A stretch of 64,000 bases of DNA from Strongylocentrotus droebachiensis (GCA_035222895.1 JAVYIG010002534.1:177697-241696); one strand, 5' to 3'. Shown: positions 11,913 to 24,077, counted from the stretch's first letter. A program made the numbers and translations. Notes: generated by a model not told the origin, from the letters alone.

Positions 11913-12335
11913 GGCGAGGCGTCAAAAATATCGATACCAGCTGGCTCCCGCCTCACGTATTGGCGGATCGAGGCTGCAATTCCGCCCGAAGCCTGGCTGG
12001 GGCAATTAATTTTCACTTATTAGCCCAGCCGGCTTGCGCCAGGCTGGGATCTGACTTTTACCCCGGAATCTTTAATCGGCCCATCCACCCCCCGCCTGGC
12101 GGCACGTCTATAATTGGCTCAGCCAGGCTGCCGCCAAAAATAGGTTGTTAAAGTTGCAACTTTAAAGTTTCCAGCTGGCGGTCGCCGTACGGAGATGCTT
12201 AAAGTTTTAGTGGCGGCAGCCAGGCGGTGATGCTTGTAGTCCAGAATCTGCACGGTCCTTTATAATTTCCCCACACTTGATCCAAGCCGTCGAAGATGGC
12301 GTTATCAACAGACTCATAATTATGCTCACCAGCCC

Positions 12336-13020
12336 GCGCATATTTTTTTTACACGACTGTTTAGCCACTTCAGTCAAATATACTGTGCAAACGACTAGAG
12401 ACAGAGTCTAGTATTACCCTTAGCAGTTTTGTTGGATTGCTGGATCTGTACGTGTGTACATGTATACTCGTTATTTGTGTCGGGTTAAATCTATCCTCTA
12501 TTCTCTTTCATTATGTATTTCTGTGTTCTTCTTCAATCTATCCTCTTCTCTTTTGTCATGTATTTTTTTCTTCTTCAATCTATCCTTTTTCTCATTCGTT
12601 ATATTTTGTTTTTCCTTCAATCTATCCCCAGTTCTCCTTCGTTTTGTATTTCTTTGTTTCTCCTTCAATCTATCCTTTTCTCCTTCGTCATCTATTTTTT
12701 TGTTTTAATCTGATAGATTCCCTTTCTCCTTCTTTATATGTATTTCCCTACGGTTTTTCCTTAGTCTAGCTCTTCAATCATGCATTTCTATATTCTTCCT
12801 TTGACTTATCCTCTTCTCTTTCCTTATGTATTTCCTTGTTTTTCCTTCTCCATATCCTCTCCACTATCCTTGTTTTCCCCTTTCTATAATTTCCTTCCCT
12901 GTCATGGGTGTACTTGCTTGGCTTGCACATAGTGCGCTGACGACTTAGACTCTTTCACCAGAGCACTTCTTGGAATTTTTTCACGAAAATGGCTAAACAG
13001 TTGTGTAAAAAAAATATGCG
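12336..13020. mobile_element. Inverted-end element (GCGCATATTTTTTTTACAC), copy 1
   Basis: Starts GCGCATATTTTTTTTACAC and ends with its reverse complement (GTGTAAAAAAAATATGCGC). It shares subterminal sequence with copy 2: 'actgttt.gccacttcagtcaaatatactgtgcaaacg' at the left and 'cagagcacttcttgg' at the right. The interior (12480-12900) is a pyrimidine-rich minisatellite built on CTTCAATCTATCC. No transposase is seen. Confidence 0.7.
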
Positions 13021-13050
13021 CCACCAGCCCAGCCTGAGTTTCGCCGGGCG
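13021..13050. other. 30-bp spacer between two inverted-end elements
   Basis: CCACCAGCCCAGCC-type GC-rich sequence resembling the ends of the composite element. With the flanking TIRs it forms a strong hairpin (about 28-bp arms, 12993-13078). Confidence 0.5.
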
Positions 13051-14556
13051 GCGCATATTTTTTTTACACAACTGTTTCGCCACTTCAGTCAAATATACTG
13101 TGCAAACGACTAGAGACAGAGTCTAGCATTACCCTTAGCAGTGTTACACAGTGTACATATTGCTCCGATTGTCTCATTTTCGCTCGCGTGAACATTGCCA
13201 GCACAAACCACTGACCTCTGCCTCCTGAACGGATCATCGCCCATTCCATTCACTATACGTTACGTACTATAAAGGCTGTATTGTCTGACCGTTCATGAAT
13301 ATTCATGTTTTTGCTAAACTCGGCAAAATGTTTGCTTTTACTAAATGGAAAAATTACGGTGGGGGGTTGGATGAAATGGACATAATGAAATAGGCAGAAG
13401 TGATCTATGATAATTCATGCTTTTTATGTTTCGTGTGCTCGACCTATAACCTTCAAATCGCTTGGTAAACTGAGTCCAAAGTTAGACTTGTTTCACACGT
13501 GTATTATAGGCAATGACGAGCTTGCAACCTATTTTGATAAATTACGGTGGGTGAACTTTCAAAAGTCAATGAGACATGAGGGCTCCAATGAAAGAGCTAG
13601 TGATAACGTACGTCGGGGTGGATGTGCTTTTCGTTTAAACAAAAAATGAATTTTTAACGATTTAAAAAAAAAACGTCCATAGGCTAACATGTTAGGCTGC
13701 CGACTCAGATCATGCTCTGACGATAGGGGGCGTTGTGAAATGAGACTAACCGGAGCCATATGCATACTCGTTATTTGTTTCGGGTTAAATCTATCCGCTT
13801 TTCTCTTTCATTATGTATTTCCTTGTTTCTCCTTCAATCTATCCTTTTCTCTTTTGTCATGTATTTCTTTTTTTCTTCAATATATCCCTTTTCTTCTTCG
13901 TTATTTCTTTGTGTTTCCTTCATACTACCCCCCAGTTCTCCTTTGTATGTATTTCTTTTGTCCTTCATTCTAACCTCTTCTCTTTTATTTTATGTATTTC
14001 CTTGTTTCTCCTTCAATCTATCCTTTTCTCTTTTGTCATGTATTTCTTTTTTTCTTCAATCTATCCTTTTTCTTCTACGTTATTTCTTTGTTTTTCCTTC
14101 AATCTATCCCCCAGTTCTCCTTCGTATGTATTTATTTTGTCCTTCATTCTAACCTCTTCTCTTTTATTTTATGTATTTCTTTGTTTCTCCTTCAATCTAT
14201 CCTTTTCTCCTTCGTCATCTATCTTTAATTGTTTTAAACTGATAGATTCCCTTTCCTTCTTTATGTATTTCCCTGTTTTTCCTTAGTTTAGATCTATGAT
14301 CCTCTTACCTCTTCAATTATGTATTTCTATGTTCTTCCTTTGACTTATCCTCTCCTCTTTCCTTATGTATTTCATTGTTTTTCCTTCTCCATACCGTCTC
14401 CACTATCTTTATTTTCCCCTTAGCTATTATATCTTCCCTTCCCTGGGTGTACGTGCTTGCACATAGTGCGCTGACGACATAGACTCTTTCACCAGAGCAC
14501 TTCTTGGAACTTTTTCGCGAAAATGGCTAAACAGTTGTGTAAAAAAAATATGCGCC
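13051..14556. mobile_element. Inverted-end element (GCGCATATTTTTTTTACAC), copy 2
   Basis: Same termini and subterminal sequence as copy 1. It is longer because of about 620 bp (roughly 13140-13760) absent from copy 1, followed by an extended version of the same CTTCAATCTATCC minisatellite (13785-14420) with a higher-order duplication. The Phe/Ser/Leu-rich open frames here are translations of that minisatellite. Confidence 0.7.
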
Positions 14557-14889
14557 GCCGGGCCTCTTAATTTAATGATCACGCCATCATCGGCTGGTAG
14601 CAAGTAAGTAGGAATAGGTAGCGTTGGTGTGGTGGAGATCAAAATTGAATAGGCCAGATTCTGGACTTTGATGCTTGAAGTTGCAACTTGTTGAAACGTA
14701 CTGAGCTTTCCCTAAAAAATGGCGCTCATTTTCCGATTGTGACGTCATTTCAAGCTATGTTTACATTTCTATTCACGCCGGGCTTTGCGTACAAAAAGGG
14801 ATGGACGTTAAGCAACGAGGGGAAAGATACAGTGATAGACCTTGACAAAAACTTAGCAACACCCAGCAAATCTTGAATACAGAATGTTT
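14557..14889. other. Interior of composite element, no gene seen
   Basis: Unique-looking sequence with the short frames 14427- (minus) and 14688+; neither shows a domain or a duplicated partner. Confidence 0.4.
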
Positions 14890-15185
14890 CAAGCAAACGT
14901 GTCTGCCGTGATGCTGGGAACATAGTTTAGACGTAGCTTTGAGGGCGATTGTTATCGCGCCTGTTCACAGCGAAACGCACCTGTTTTTAAATTGCTAGGA
15001 TTAGCAAATGTGCGCTAGTAAAACCGACGCTTGGCTGGAATGCTCCCCCAGGGAGTATGTGTGCGGCAAAGCCTGAATCCGATGACCGGGGTAATAATTG
15101 TGAAGCGCTTCGAGAAGGCCTTCGGTCCTGAAAAGCGCTACTATAATAATATAAGAACTAGCTATTATCATAATTATTATTGACA
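14890..15185 (+). mobile_element. SINE-like element, GCGCT-tail family, copy 1
   Basis: Carries GCCTGAATCCGATGACCGGG followed by 'gtaataattgtgaagcgcttcgagaaggc' and 'aaaagcgctactataataat'. A reverse-complement relative lies at 29941-30160. A conserved core with an AT-rich 3' tail is typical of a retroposed SINE or LINE tail; I cannot name the family. Confidence 0.5.
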
Positions 15186-15700
15186 ATTTAAGTGTATAAT
15201 TTCAAATATTTCATGTCATTTTATGTCTTTATATCCACTATCTTACACCATTTAAATTTGGTGTCCACTCAGGGGCGTCTCCAAAATGGGGGGGGGGGGG
15301 GGTGGGTGCGATCTGTCATGATATTGTCGGTAAATTGGCTGCCGTCGGGAAAAAAGAGAAAAGGGGGAGGGAAAAAAGAGAGGGAAAGGGAAAGAAAAGA
15401 AAAAAGAAAAAGAAAAAGAAAAAAAGGAAAAGAAAGGAAAGAGAAGAAAGAAAGAGAAAAAAGAAAAGAGGGAGGAAAGGAAAGAAAGAAACAAAAAGAA
15501 AAAAGAGAAAAGGGAAACAAAAGAAACGGGGGAGGAAAGAGAAGAGAGAGAGGGGGAGGTAAGGGTCTGAGAGAGGAGGAGTGGGAGTAAAAGTTTGAAG
15601 TCGGTGAGATGTATATTGTCGGTCGGCCGACAAGTTTTTTTCCCTACGAACTGTGACTATTTATCCGCTGGCCTTCTTTTAGTTTAGTTTTTTGGTTAGT
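15186..15700. repeat. Poly-G run and long purine tract
   Basis: A G run at about 15289-15302 is followed by about 250 bp of almost pure A/G (15345-15600). The Lys/Glu/Arg (plus) and Phe/Ser/Leu (minus) open frames are compositional artefacts. Confidence 0.7.
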
Positions 15701-15935
15701 GATCGCGAGGAGGCGCGATAGCTCTGTCGATAGAGCATTGGTCTCGTTATCCGGTGACCCGGGTTCGAAACCAAGTCGATGCGCTAGTGCCCTTTGGTAA
15801 GGCATTAATCCTCATTACCAGGTCCCTCGGAGAGGACCTAAAGCCGTCGGTCTTCTGGTTGCTTACTAAAAAGCATGTATTGCTTTCTTAGCTGTCAGGT
15901 AAAATAACCACCACTATCACCTATCACAACCCCCC
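15701..15935 (+). mobile_element. tRNA-derived SINE with TAATCCTCATTACC body
   Basis: The head has A-box-like GATAGCTCTGTCGATAGAGC and B-box-like GGGTTCGAAACC. The body contains GGTAAGGCATTAATCCTCAT, 'accaggtccctcgg' and 'tctggttgcttact'. The same body is found reverse-complemented at about 37480-37625 and in both arms of the foldback element (about 48955-49110 minus, 49415-49565 plus). Confidence 0.7.
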
Positions 15936-16179
15936 TCCACTGAGCGAAAATAACGGTCTGCGCGATTTTCAAATTTCCGGCGGCAAAAATAAAACAAAAA
16001 TTATACTACTACCACTACTAATAATATTACTGCTACTGCTGTTGCTACTACTAGTCTACCACTGCTGCTATAAGGCCTACTACTACTACTACTACAACTA
16101 TTACTACTACTTTACTGTTACTACTACTTATACTACTGCTGCTGTTGTTACTACTACTACTACTAGGCGCGGTCCAGGA
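15936..16179. repeat. (TAC)n / (TGC)n trinucleotide repeat
   Basis: Imperfect TAC/TGC triplets from about 16003 to 16165. Confidence 0.8.
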
Positions 16180-16935
16180 TTTAATTCTTAAGGGGGGCCC
16201 ACATTTGAAATGGTGACCGGCAGTGTCAAAAACTTTTTTTTTTGGGGGGGGGGGGGTAGACATGTAGGCCCCGCCCTTGAACGTTTCTCAGCGGGGGTCA
16301 AGGGGTGGAGCCCCCAGAAGCTCAGGGGGTATAGGCATTTAATTACTGTCAGATGAGCATATTTTGATACCGTATTTGTGACACTGGCAGGACATAAAAT
16401 TGTTTTGGGTCCAGAGGGCGGAGCCCCCAGAAGCTCAGGGGTTTTATACATTAAATTATCGTCAGATGAGCATAATTTTATACCTTATTTGTGACACTGG
16501 CAGGTCACGAATTGACGTGGGGTCCAGGGGGGAGCCCCCGGAAGCTCAGGGGTTTTGGGCAATAAATTACGATCAGATGAGCATATTTTGATACCTCATT
16601 TGTGACACTGGCAGGACACAAATTGGTGTTGTGTCCAGGGGGTGAAGCCCTCAGAAGCTCAGGGTTTTTTTATACATCAAATCATCGTCAGATGAGCATA
16701 ATTTTATACCTTATTTGTGACACTGGCAGGTCACGAATTGGCGTGGGGTTCCGGGGGCGGAGCCCCCGGAAGCTAAGGGGTTTTGGGCAATAAATTACGG
16801 TCAGATGAGCATATTTTTATACCTTATTTGTGACACTGGCAGGACATAAATTGGTGTTAGGGCCCTAGGTGGGGTCCAGGGGGCAGAGCCACCGGATGTC
16901 AAGGGGTTTTAGGCATTTAATTACAGTAAGCTAGT
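16180..16935 (+). repeat. Dimeric tandem array with period about 112 bp
   Basis: GTGACACTGGCAGG recurs near 16377, 16491, 16602, 16717 and 16827. Units alternate between type 1 ('ggacataaattggtgtt') and type 2 ('ggtcacgaattggcgtgg'), so the higher-order period is about 225 bp. Every unit has a GGCGGAGCCCCCGGAAGCTC palindrome-like core followed by 'cagatgagcata'. Related units occur in reverse orientation at 22545-22860. Confidence 0.75.
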
Positions 16936-18879
16936 TTACGAAGTTTGGCCGGAAATCCTATAGTATCATTATTATTGAGATTTAGATTTTTTTTTAATTA
17001 CTATAGTTTACCCAAACTTATATTTCTGTAAATGTAAATGGGTTTGTAATTGCAAAAACCAGAAAGTCCGAAATAATATGTTAACAGTTTCTTAATTCCG
17101 AAAATGAAATGGACCGGGCTATTTATTATTGACATTTCGTTCTCATTTTCTTTATCACACGTTTTGTAATCTTGACACAGTTCATTCTTTCCTAATCGCT
17201 TTTTAAAACACCAATTTAGATTGGCCGCTTTTCAAAGACATGAACAAATTATTATGACGTGCGCTTACCAGCCGATAATTGATTTTTGTTCTTTCTTTTT
17301 GTTTATCCACGCACTGTAGTCCTGTAGTCTCTTTCTATTCTTGACGCGTTTTAGAAGAGGAAAAAGACGAAAAAACACACCTGAAAACAATGTGTTTATT
17401 TAACACCTTCTCGTTCTCTCAAATGTTCTCAATGTCTAGCCATGATAACTCTGTCTCATTTTGTCTCGACATGCCACTATTGCCAATATAAAGATCCTCT
17501 AATGCCCCATTGTACTACTTGTAGCTACTAATTGCTCCCTCTATATAGAAGACAAGCCTTTAATAAATCGGTGACCATTGGTCCCCATGATCCTCTCTTC
17601 TTATGTTAATCGAGAGCTGAGTTGATGAGATAGCCATCTGTCAGTGAGCACCCTGGGCGGTCTATTAACTCCTAGCCAAACTAGTACAGTCCGTCTTTAA
17701 AGACAACATTACATCTATGCCTAGGAAATGAAGGCCTATTTATTATCCGCTACTTTACTACGCCTCTGCAAGTATCCTGATGGGCCTTTGCCATTTGGGT
17801 CCGATCATTCACGAGACCCGCCCCCCCCCCCCCCCCCCATCCTCACACACACACATGCCTTGCCGAGACATCAACATGGTATCAAATGAACACCTATTCT
17901 ACTGACCAAATATTTAATTGGGCGATTCCCAAATCCTTAATCCCCAACCCGAACGATAGAATCTGGCAAACCGCAAATCTGGACAACGGCAATCGAACAA
18001 TAACGTTGAGTCGCTGAGCGCGCGACTACGAAGTAAAAGCTATATAACAATAGATGCTTAGAGAGCTCGCCGTTGACTTGTTTGTAAATAGGGACTTTTA
18101 GATTTGCGCGGACTGATACGTGTGACGTCCTTTCAAGGCAGTGCATTTAAAGGACGTCGATCGTAGCAATCCACATTGTCTTCGTGCAAAACTAAAAGTC
18201 CCTAATAACCGATAAAGGTGTACGTTAGATAGAGTATTTGATCGAGGATCCTAACTTTTCCTTTTCTTTTCGTATATGTCTGTTTAACTTTATGTTTTCT
18301 ATTTGTTTCCATGACGCACCGCCCCAAGAAAAAGCAATAACAACAACATAGTCAGGAGTAAACAGGTACTAAATACAATAGAAAAAGAAAATGAGAATGA
18401 TAATGAAGAGAATGAATGTACACATATTTGAGAACATTACAGTTAACTTTAAAAACATTACGGTAAAACAAAAATAATAACAAGTGCAATGCGATGCTGG
18501 TGTATCGTATTTGTCTGCCTTCAGAGGGTTAACAGAACATACATGTATAAGCTGTAGTTTTTATCTACGTTCTGTGATTTTATGATTCTTCACTACCAAC
18601 ATTCTGAAGATTACAAACTTAGTCGTAATGAAAGTCATATCTTAAAATGGGGGATTTGGAAAAAGAGCGACGTTTAATACAGCAGATACAATAACAACAC
18701 ATTCTGGCTTTGCAATATGCATATTGTCTTCTAGGACTATACAAAGTTTGTTTGTGTAGTCGCATATAGGCTACATCTTTCTATGTAGGGTGTTTGTTAC
18801 TTTATAACCAAGGCTTGGCTAATTCCAAAACCTTGTAGTACACACCAATACGTACATGTTACATGATCAACCTTAACTA
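16936..18879. other. Interior of composite element with one inverted-module copy
   Basis: No gene is seen. 17920-18340 carries a copy (plus orientation) of the module that forms the arms of the palindrome at 19815-22285 (landmarks GAGCGCGCGAC, 'gagctcgccgttgacttgtt', 'gataaaggt.tacgttagat'). A C run of about 19 lies at 17820-17839. Confidence 0.5.
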
Positions 18880-19610
18880 AGTTTGCGCCCCCCTAAGTTT
18901 CAGAACAATTTGCGGCACCTCAATAAAATATAAATTTTTGCACCCTAAGTTTCCGAGTTCAAATTTGCGCCCCCTTAGTTTCAGTTCAATTGTGCGCCCC
19001 CCTCAATAACATATTAACGTCCTACCCCCCCCCCCCCCCCCAAGTTTCAGATCAATGTGGGCGCGGGCCGATCAATGTAATATATACATTTTGCGCCCCC
19101 TAAGTTTCAGAACAAGTTGCGGCACCTCAATAAAATATAAATTTCTGCACCCTAATCTTAGATCAAATTTGCACCCCCTTAGTTTCAGATCAAGTTTGCG
19201 CCCCCTTAATAACATATAAACGTCCTACCCCCTTAGTTTCAGATCAATTTGGCGCCGCCTCAATAAAATATAAATTCCTGCCCCAAAGGTTTCAGATCAA
19301 TTTTGCACCCCCTCAATGAAAGATCCATTTTGCGCCCACCTTAGTTTCAGATTAATTGTGCGCCCCCTCTTTAGTCTAAGATAGATGTTGCGCCCCCGAA
19401 GGTTAAGATAAATTTTGCGCTACCTCAATCGAATATAAAAATGCCGCCCCCCTTAGTTTCAGATCAATTTTGCGACCCCCCCCCCCCCCCGAAGTTTCAG
19501 ATCAATTTTTCGCCATCTCAGTAAAAGACAAATTTTGCGCCCCCCGGTCAATAATGTATATATTTTCCGCCACCTAAGTTTCAGATCAATTTGCAACTCC
19601 TCAATTAATC
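18880..19610. repeat. Degenerate tandem repeat with AGTTTCAGATCAATTTTGCG core
   Basis: About fifteen diverged units alternate a C-rich block (GCGCCCCCCT) with 'agtttcagatcaattt' or 'caataaaatataaatt'. Unit length varies from roughly 35 to 60 bp. C homopolymers at about 19027-19040 and 19479-19490 are length variants of the same block. Confidence 0.7.
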
Positions 19611-19769
19611 AGCACTGTCATTTTTCTCTTCTTTTTTCCAAGTTTAATATTTTTCGTTATATACTTTCAATTATTTCGCTCTATATCTAACACCATCACT
19701 TTAATACGGCGAATAACATGTGAACGCAACGTTGCCATATGATGGAAGGCACGTTTGAAAGGGAGAGGA

Positions 19770-19801
<32 letters not shown>

Positions 19802-22544
19802 GGTGTCGAGGACCAAAGGGGAACCTTTGACCCATGTATTGTTCGTGAAATGCATGCAATACTGTTTAATGCACCCATAGGCCTGCAGGGATGGGGCATA
19901 TATAGTACCCTTTAATATACAAAGAGTTGCGACACGAAGCGTCCGTTTCGTTGCGTTTTGTTGGAAACAGATATGGCGTTTGAATTATAATTTGGACATG
20001 CATGAAGTAATCAGTTGATTGAGTGAAACAAGTCCGGATGCGTATGGCATGGAAAATGAAGGCATGCCATTAATGGCGTGCGACCTATGCCTTGGACGTG
20101 TCGGGCAGCATGCTAAGACATTTTCGACGTCATGCTTTACTCAATATATTTACAGAACATTCATCAAACATTAAACATAAGACAAATATAATATTATTAA
20201 AAAAGTATCACCCCTCCCTCCACACACATAGCCTATGCCATGCCGATACTTTGGGTAATTCAAGTTAGACAGCCTTAATCCGCGCCAAAACAATAGAATC
20301 TGGCAAGCCGGACAAAAGCGATCAAACTAGTGTTGAGTCACCGAGCGCGCGACTTCGTATAGTAAAAAGCTACTAGTATATGACAACAGATGCTTATAGT
20401 TGTTGAGCTCGCCGTTGACTTGTTGTTTATTATTTATATGTATATACAGTCCCCAAATGACCGATAAAGGTATACGTTAGATAGAGTATTTGATCGTGAA
20501 TCCTAATTTTTCATTTTCTTTTCATACAGTATATATTCAGACAAATGTCTGTTTAACTTATTTTTTTCTATTTGTTTCCATGACGCACCGCCACACGAAC
20601 AAGTAACAACAACAGCATAAGGCAATTAACAGCCAGTCAGTCACCCAATAGTGTCTGACAGTGAAGTCAAGCAAGTAAACCGGTTTCATTGCATAATTTG
20701 CATATTAGGACATTGCTCAAGTTTAAATTTCACAGATAGGACATACATAACATATTCATAATTCCTGCAAAGTTCTACAGAATTTGATGTAGGCTGCAAA
20801 AGGGACATAGTATGTTTAAAATGGATCTATTTCTGATTTTATAATTTAAAAAATCCCCTCAGCCATCTTGGCTGCAGGGAAAATGTACCAAGCGGCCATT
20901 TTGAAAAAAAAAAAAAAAAGAAGAAAAAAGGCCTCCGCCTTCCTATTTTTTGAAAAGGCAGGACGCTAAACATTTTTATTTTATTTGGCCTAATGTATGT
21001 CGCCGTCATGTTTTCAAGTTCTGATGAGTTGCGTTTTAAAGTTCAGTCTAGAAATCAGGGGCACTTTATCTTTCGAAGAAAATATAAATCTAAGGTCGCC
21101 TCTATCGGTTATTTGGGGACTAAATAGATATGAATGAGGCCAAATAACAAAAACGAAGTGTTTCTCGCCTCCTTTTTGGCCGCCGCTTCCTTTTTTTGTT
21201 TTACTATTCCGGAACGCCCCCCCCCCCCCCCCCCCAACAAAAAAGCCTGTGATATATATTTTGTTTAAATATCTTCTAAAGTGATACAAATCATTTATTT
21301 TGTCATACATTACATCACTATACTCACTTAGCACAATATCTTTGAATAAATGGGCTTGGCCAGCTATAATATGCAATTGGCAGCCATCTTGGAAAAAAAA
21401 TTTGTGTTAAAGTCTGGACGAGAAACACGTTATTTTTATTATTTGGCTTAATAACAAACATGTCAACGGCGAGCTCAACAATGAAGTATCTGTTGTCATA
21501 TACTAGTAGCTTTTTACTACGTAGTCGCGCGCTCGGCGACTCAACGCTTTTTCGTGGGGCGGCGCGTCATGGAAACAAATATAAAATATAAAGTTAAACA
21601 GACATAATAAAAGGAAAAGTTAGGATTCACGATCAAATACTATATCTAACGTACACCTTTATATGTTATTTGGGGACTTAATATATACAAATAATAACAA
21701 ACAAGTCAATGGCGAGCTCATCAACTAAGCATCTGTTGTCATAATTATACTAGTAGCTTTTTACTATTCGCGCGCTCATTCAACACTAGTTTGATCGCTT
21801 TTGTCCGGCTTGCCAGATTCTATTGTTGTGGCGCGGGTTAAGGCTGCCTAACTTGAATTACCCAAAGTGTCGGCATGGCATAGGCTATGTGTGTGAAGGG
21901 GGGGGGGGGGGGGGTTGTCGGATGTTCACTGTTTGATGAATGTTCTGTAAATATATTGAGTAAAGCATGACGACTAAAATGTCTCAGCATGCTGCCCGGC
22001 ACGTCGGGGGCATGGGTCGCACCCCATTAATGGCATGCCTTATTTTCCCCTGCCGCACGCAAGGGGCTTGTTTCACCCCAACTGATGACTCCAAGCATGT
22101 CCAAAGTATAATTCAAACGCCATAACTGTTTCCAACAAAACGCAACAAAACGGACGCTTCGTGTCAAAACTCTTGGTATATAAAAGGGACTCTATGCGCC
22201 AACCCTGCAAAGCCTGTGGGCGCATTAAACAGTATTGCATGGATTTCACGAACAATACATGGGTCAAAGAAGAGGAAGAAGCAAAGAAAAGGGGGTAAGG
22301 AGATCGAGGACCTTGCCTCTCAGGCTGTTGCCTCCTCAACCCTCCCCAACCCAACTCCAATCCAAAAAAAAATTAAGAGCGAAAGAAGGAAAGGGAACGA
22401 AAAAAGGAAAAGAGGAGATAAAGGAAAGGGGAAAAGAAGAAAAGAAAAGAAGCCAACAAGTTGTGAATCGGGGGAGGCAAAATTCAAACGTGGTTTATTT
22501 CTAATTCCATAACCTTACGGTGACTTACAAATGTTGCTAAATGA
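19611..22544. repeat. Large inverted repeat (palindrome) with about 0.7-kb arms
   Basis: The left arm (about 19815-20545) and right arm (about 21590-22285) are reverse complements over long stretches. Examples are CCCATGTATTGTTCGTGAAA, 'acgaagcgtccgttt.gttgcgttttgttgg', 'ggcatgccattaatgg' and 'aatagaatctggcaagccgg'. The arm core 'gagcgcgcgac..gagctcgccgttgac' has extra copies at 17920 (plus) and 21470 (minus). The centre (20600-21470) contains CAGCCATCTTGG and an A run. Right of the arm, 22290-22500 is purine-rich. The open frames in this region are not supported as genes. It is probably an inverted-end element or a rearranged pair of elements. Confidence 0.65.
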
Positions 22545-22880
22545 TGGTCATTTGACGGTAATTTAACGCCTAAAACCCCTGAAATTCTTGGGGGCTCCGT
22601 CCCCTAGACCTCAAGTCAAAGAGTGTCCTGCCAGTGTCACAAAATAATATGGTATCAAAAAATACTCACCTGACCGTAATAAAAACGCCTTAAACCCCTG
22701 AGCTTCCGGCGGCTCTGCCTTCTGGACCAAACCAAAGGCCCTAAAGCGGGCCCCCGAATGTTTATCTGACCGTAATTTAATGCCTAAAATCCCTGAGCTC
22801 CCGGGGGCTCCGCCCCTGAACCCCATGCCAATACGTGACCTGCCAGTGTCACAATAAGGTCCCCCCCCCCCAAAAAAAAA
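22545..22880 (-). repeat. Reverse-oriented copy of the 112-bp array
   Basis: Three units of the 16180-16935 repeat in opposite orientation ('cctgccagtgtcac', 'gggggctccgcccc', 'ctgaccgtaat'). With the plus array at 16.2 kb this brackets about 6 kb with inverted ends. Confidence 0.7.
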
Positions 22881-23754
22881 AAAAAAGAGAGGAGAAAAAG
22901 GAAGAGGACGGTAAAACTGTTTATACCTTCTACCCTTTTCTATTATCGACCTTTTTACTCAATATATCTACAGAAAATTCATTTCATAAAAAGCTATATG
23001 ACAATATATGCTTCATTGTCTTGCTTGCCGTTGACATGTTTGTTTTTATTATCTATTCAGTCCCCAAATAACTGATAGAGATGTACGTTAGATTTATATT
23101 TTCTAAATTCTTCGAAAAACAAAGTACCCCTGATTTCTAGACTGAACTCTATCTTTCAAACGTAACTCATCAGAACATGACGGTGGCATATTATAATATA
23201 ATATAAATATTATCTGTCTCGCCTCGACTTGACAAAGATAACATTTTGGCAGGCATATTTAAAAACAGATCATTTTAGCAGGCATAGTTAAAATCACGAC
23301 TTCACTTTCAACCAATCAGGTGGCAGGATTAGGAATGATTCTTAAAGTAAGGTATATAATAGGATTTATATCATTGAAGCATAACAAAAATAAATACAAA
23401 TATATGATTTGGGTATTATAAACAATAGGCGAGCTTTTTTTTTAATATGAAAATACAAGGCATCTTATCCGTTTACAGGCAGGATGCATCTACATAAAGT
23501 GAGCCCACATATATCCACGGTACGACTGGTCTCTTTATTGAAAAAGGCATATCAGAAAAGAATGACCACATATTTGTCTCTAGTGACAAGTTGTTATTGT
23601 TGTTTTGGGGTTTATAAGGCTGTCCAATCTGAAAAGATTATTTTCGCAAGGCTATACTGTTTTTTTCGAGTTATTTATCAGTGATCATAAGATGGCGCTG
23701 TTTCTTTTGCTCTGACAAATTAGATTCTGCTTTATGAAGATATCGATTGGCAGG
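22881..23754. other. Interior of composite element, right part
   Basis: No gene is supported. Contains 'gaccgataaaggt'-type remnants of the palindrome module near 23060-23090 and a short direct repeat of 'ttggcaggcatatttaaaa' / 'ttagcaggcatagttaaaa' near 23245-23295. Confidence 0.4.
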
Positions 23755-24077
23755 ATGTGGCGGTGAGCCAGGCCGCGGGGTGGCTGTTCCAATTAGGCCC
23801 AGCCGACCTCATTGAAAAGAGGCTCGGCTTCCATGCGAGAGGCTGGAGTTTGGCGGCATATCACTGTCCTCCTGCCGGCGGCAGCCAGGCTGAGCTCATG
23901 TTTTCTAGCTTTTTCCGAGGCTCGGTTTCCATTCGAAAGGCGGCAGCCGGCGCATGCTTTTGGATACCATTTCCTACCGCCAGCGGTAGCCGGCTCAGCT
24001 AATTAAAAAAATGCAGTCAAGACGCATAAGTGCAGTTAGCTGCCGCCGGCTGGTATATTTATTTTTGACGCCTCGCC

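Larger units (their letters stand above)
11913..24077. mobile_element. 12.2-kb composite inverted-end element with TTA target duplication
   Basis: The left end GGCGAGGCGTCAAAAATA and the right end TATTTTTGACGCCTCGCC (after a 2-3 bp offset) are inverted repeats that continue into 'ccagc(t/c)ggc'. TTA flanks both sides (11910-11912 and 24078-24080). The uninterrupted repeat at 61545 shows the empty site with a single TTA. A 3-bp TTA duplication fits PIF/Harbinger, but no transposase frame is visible. Both ends (11930-12330 and 23755-24050) are GC-rich and packed with CAGCC / GGCTG motifs. The interior holds several other repeats listed separately, so it is probably a non-autonomous element loaded with later insertions. 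Confidence 0.7.

Noticed and set aside
12437-14286. Phe/Leu-rich repetitive membrane proteins
   Set aside because: Translations of the CTTCAATCTATCC minisatellite; open in several frames at once and inside a MITE-like element.
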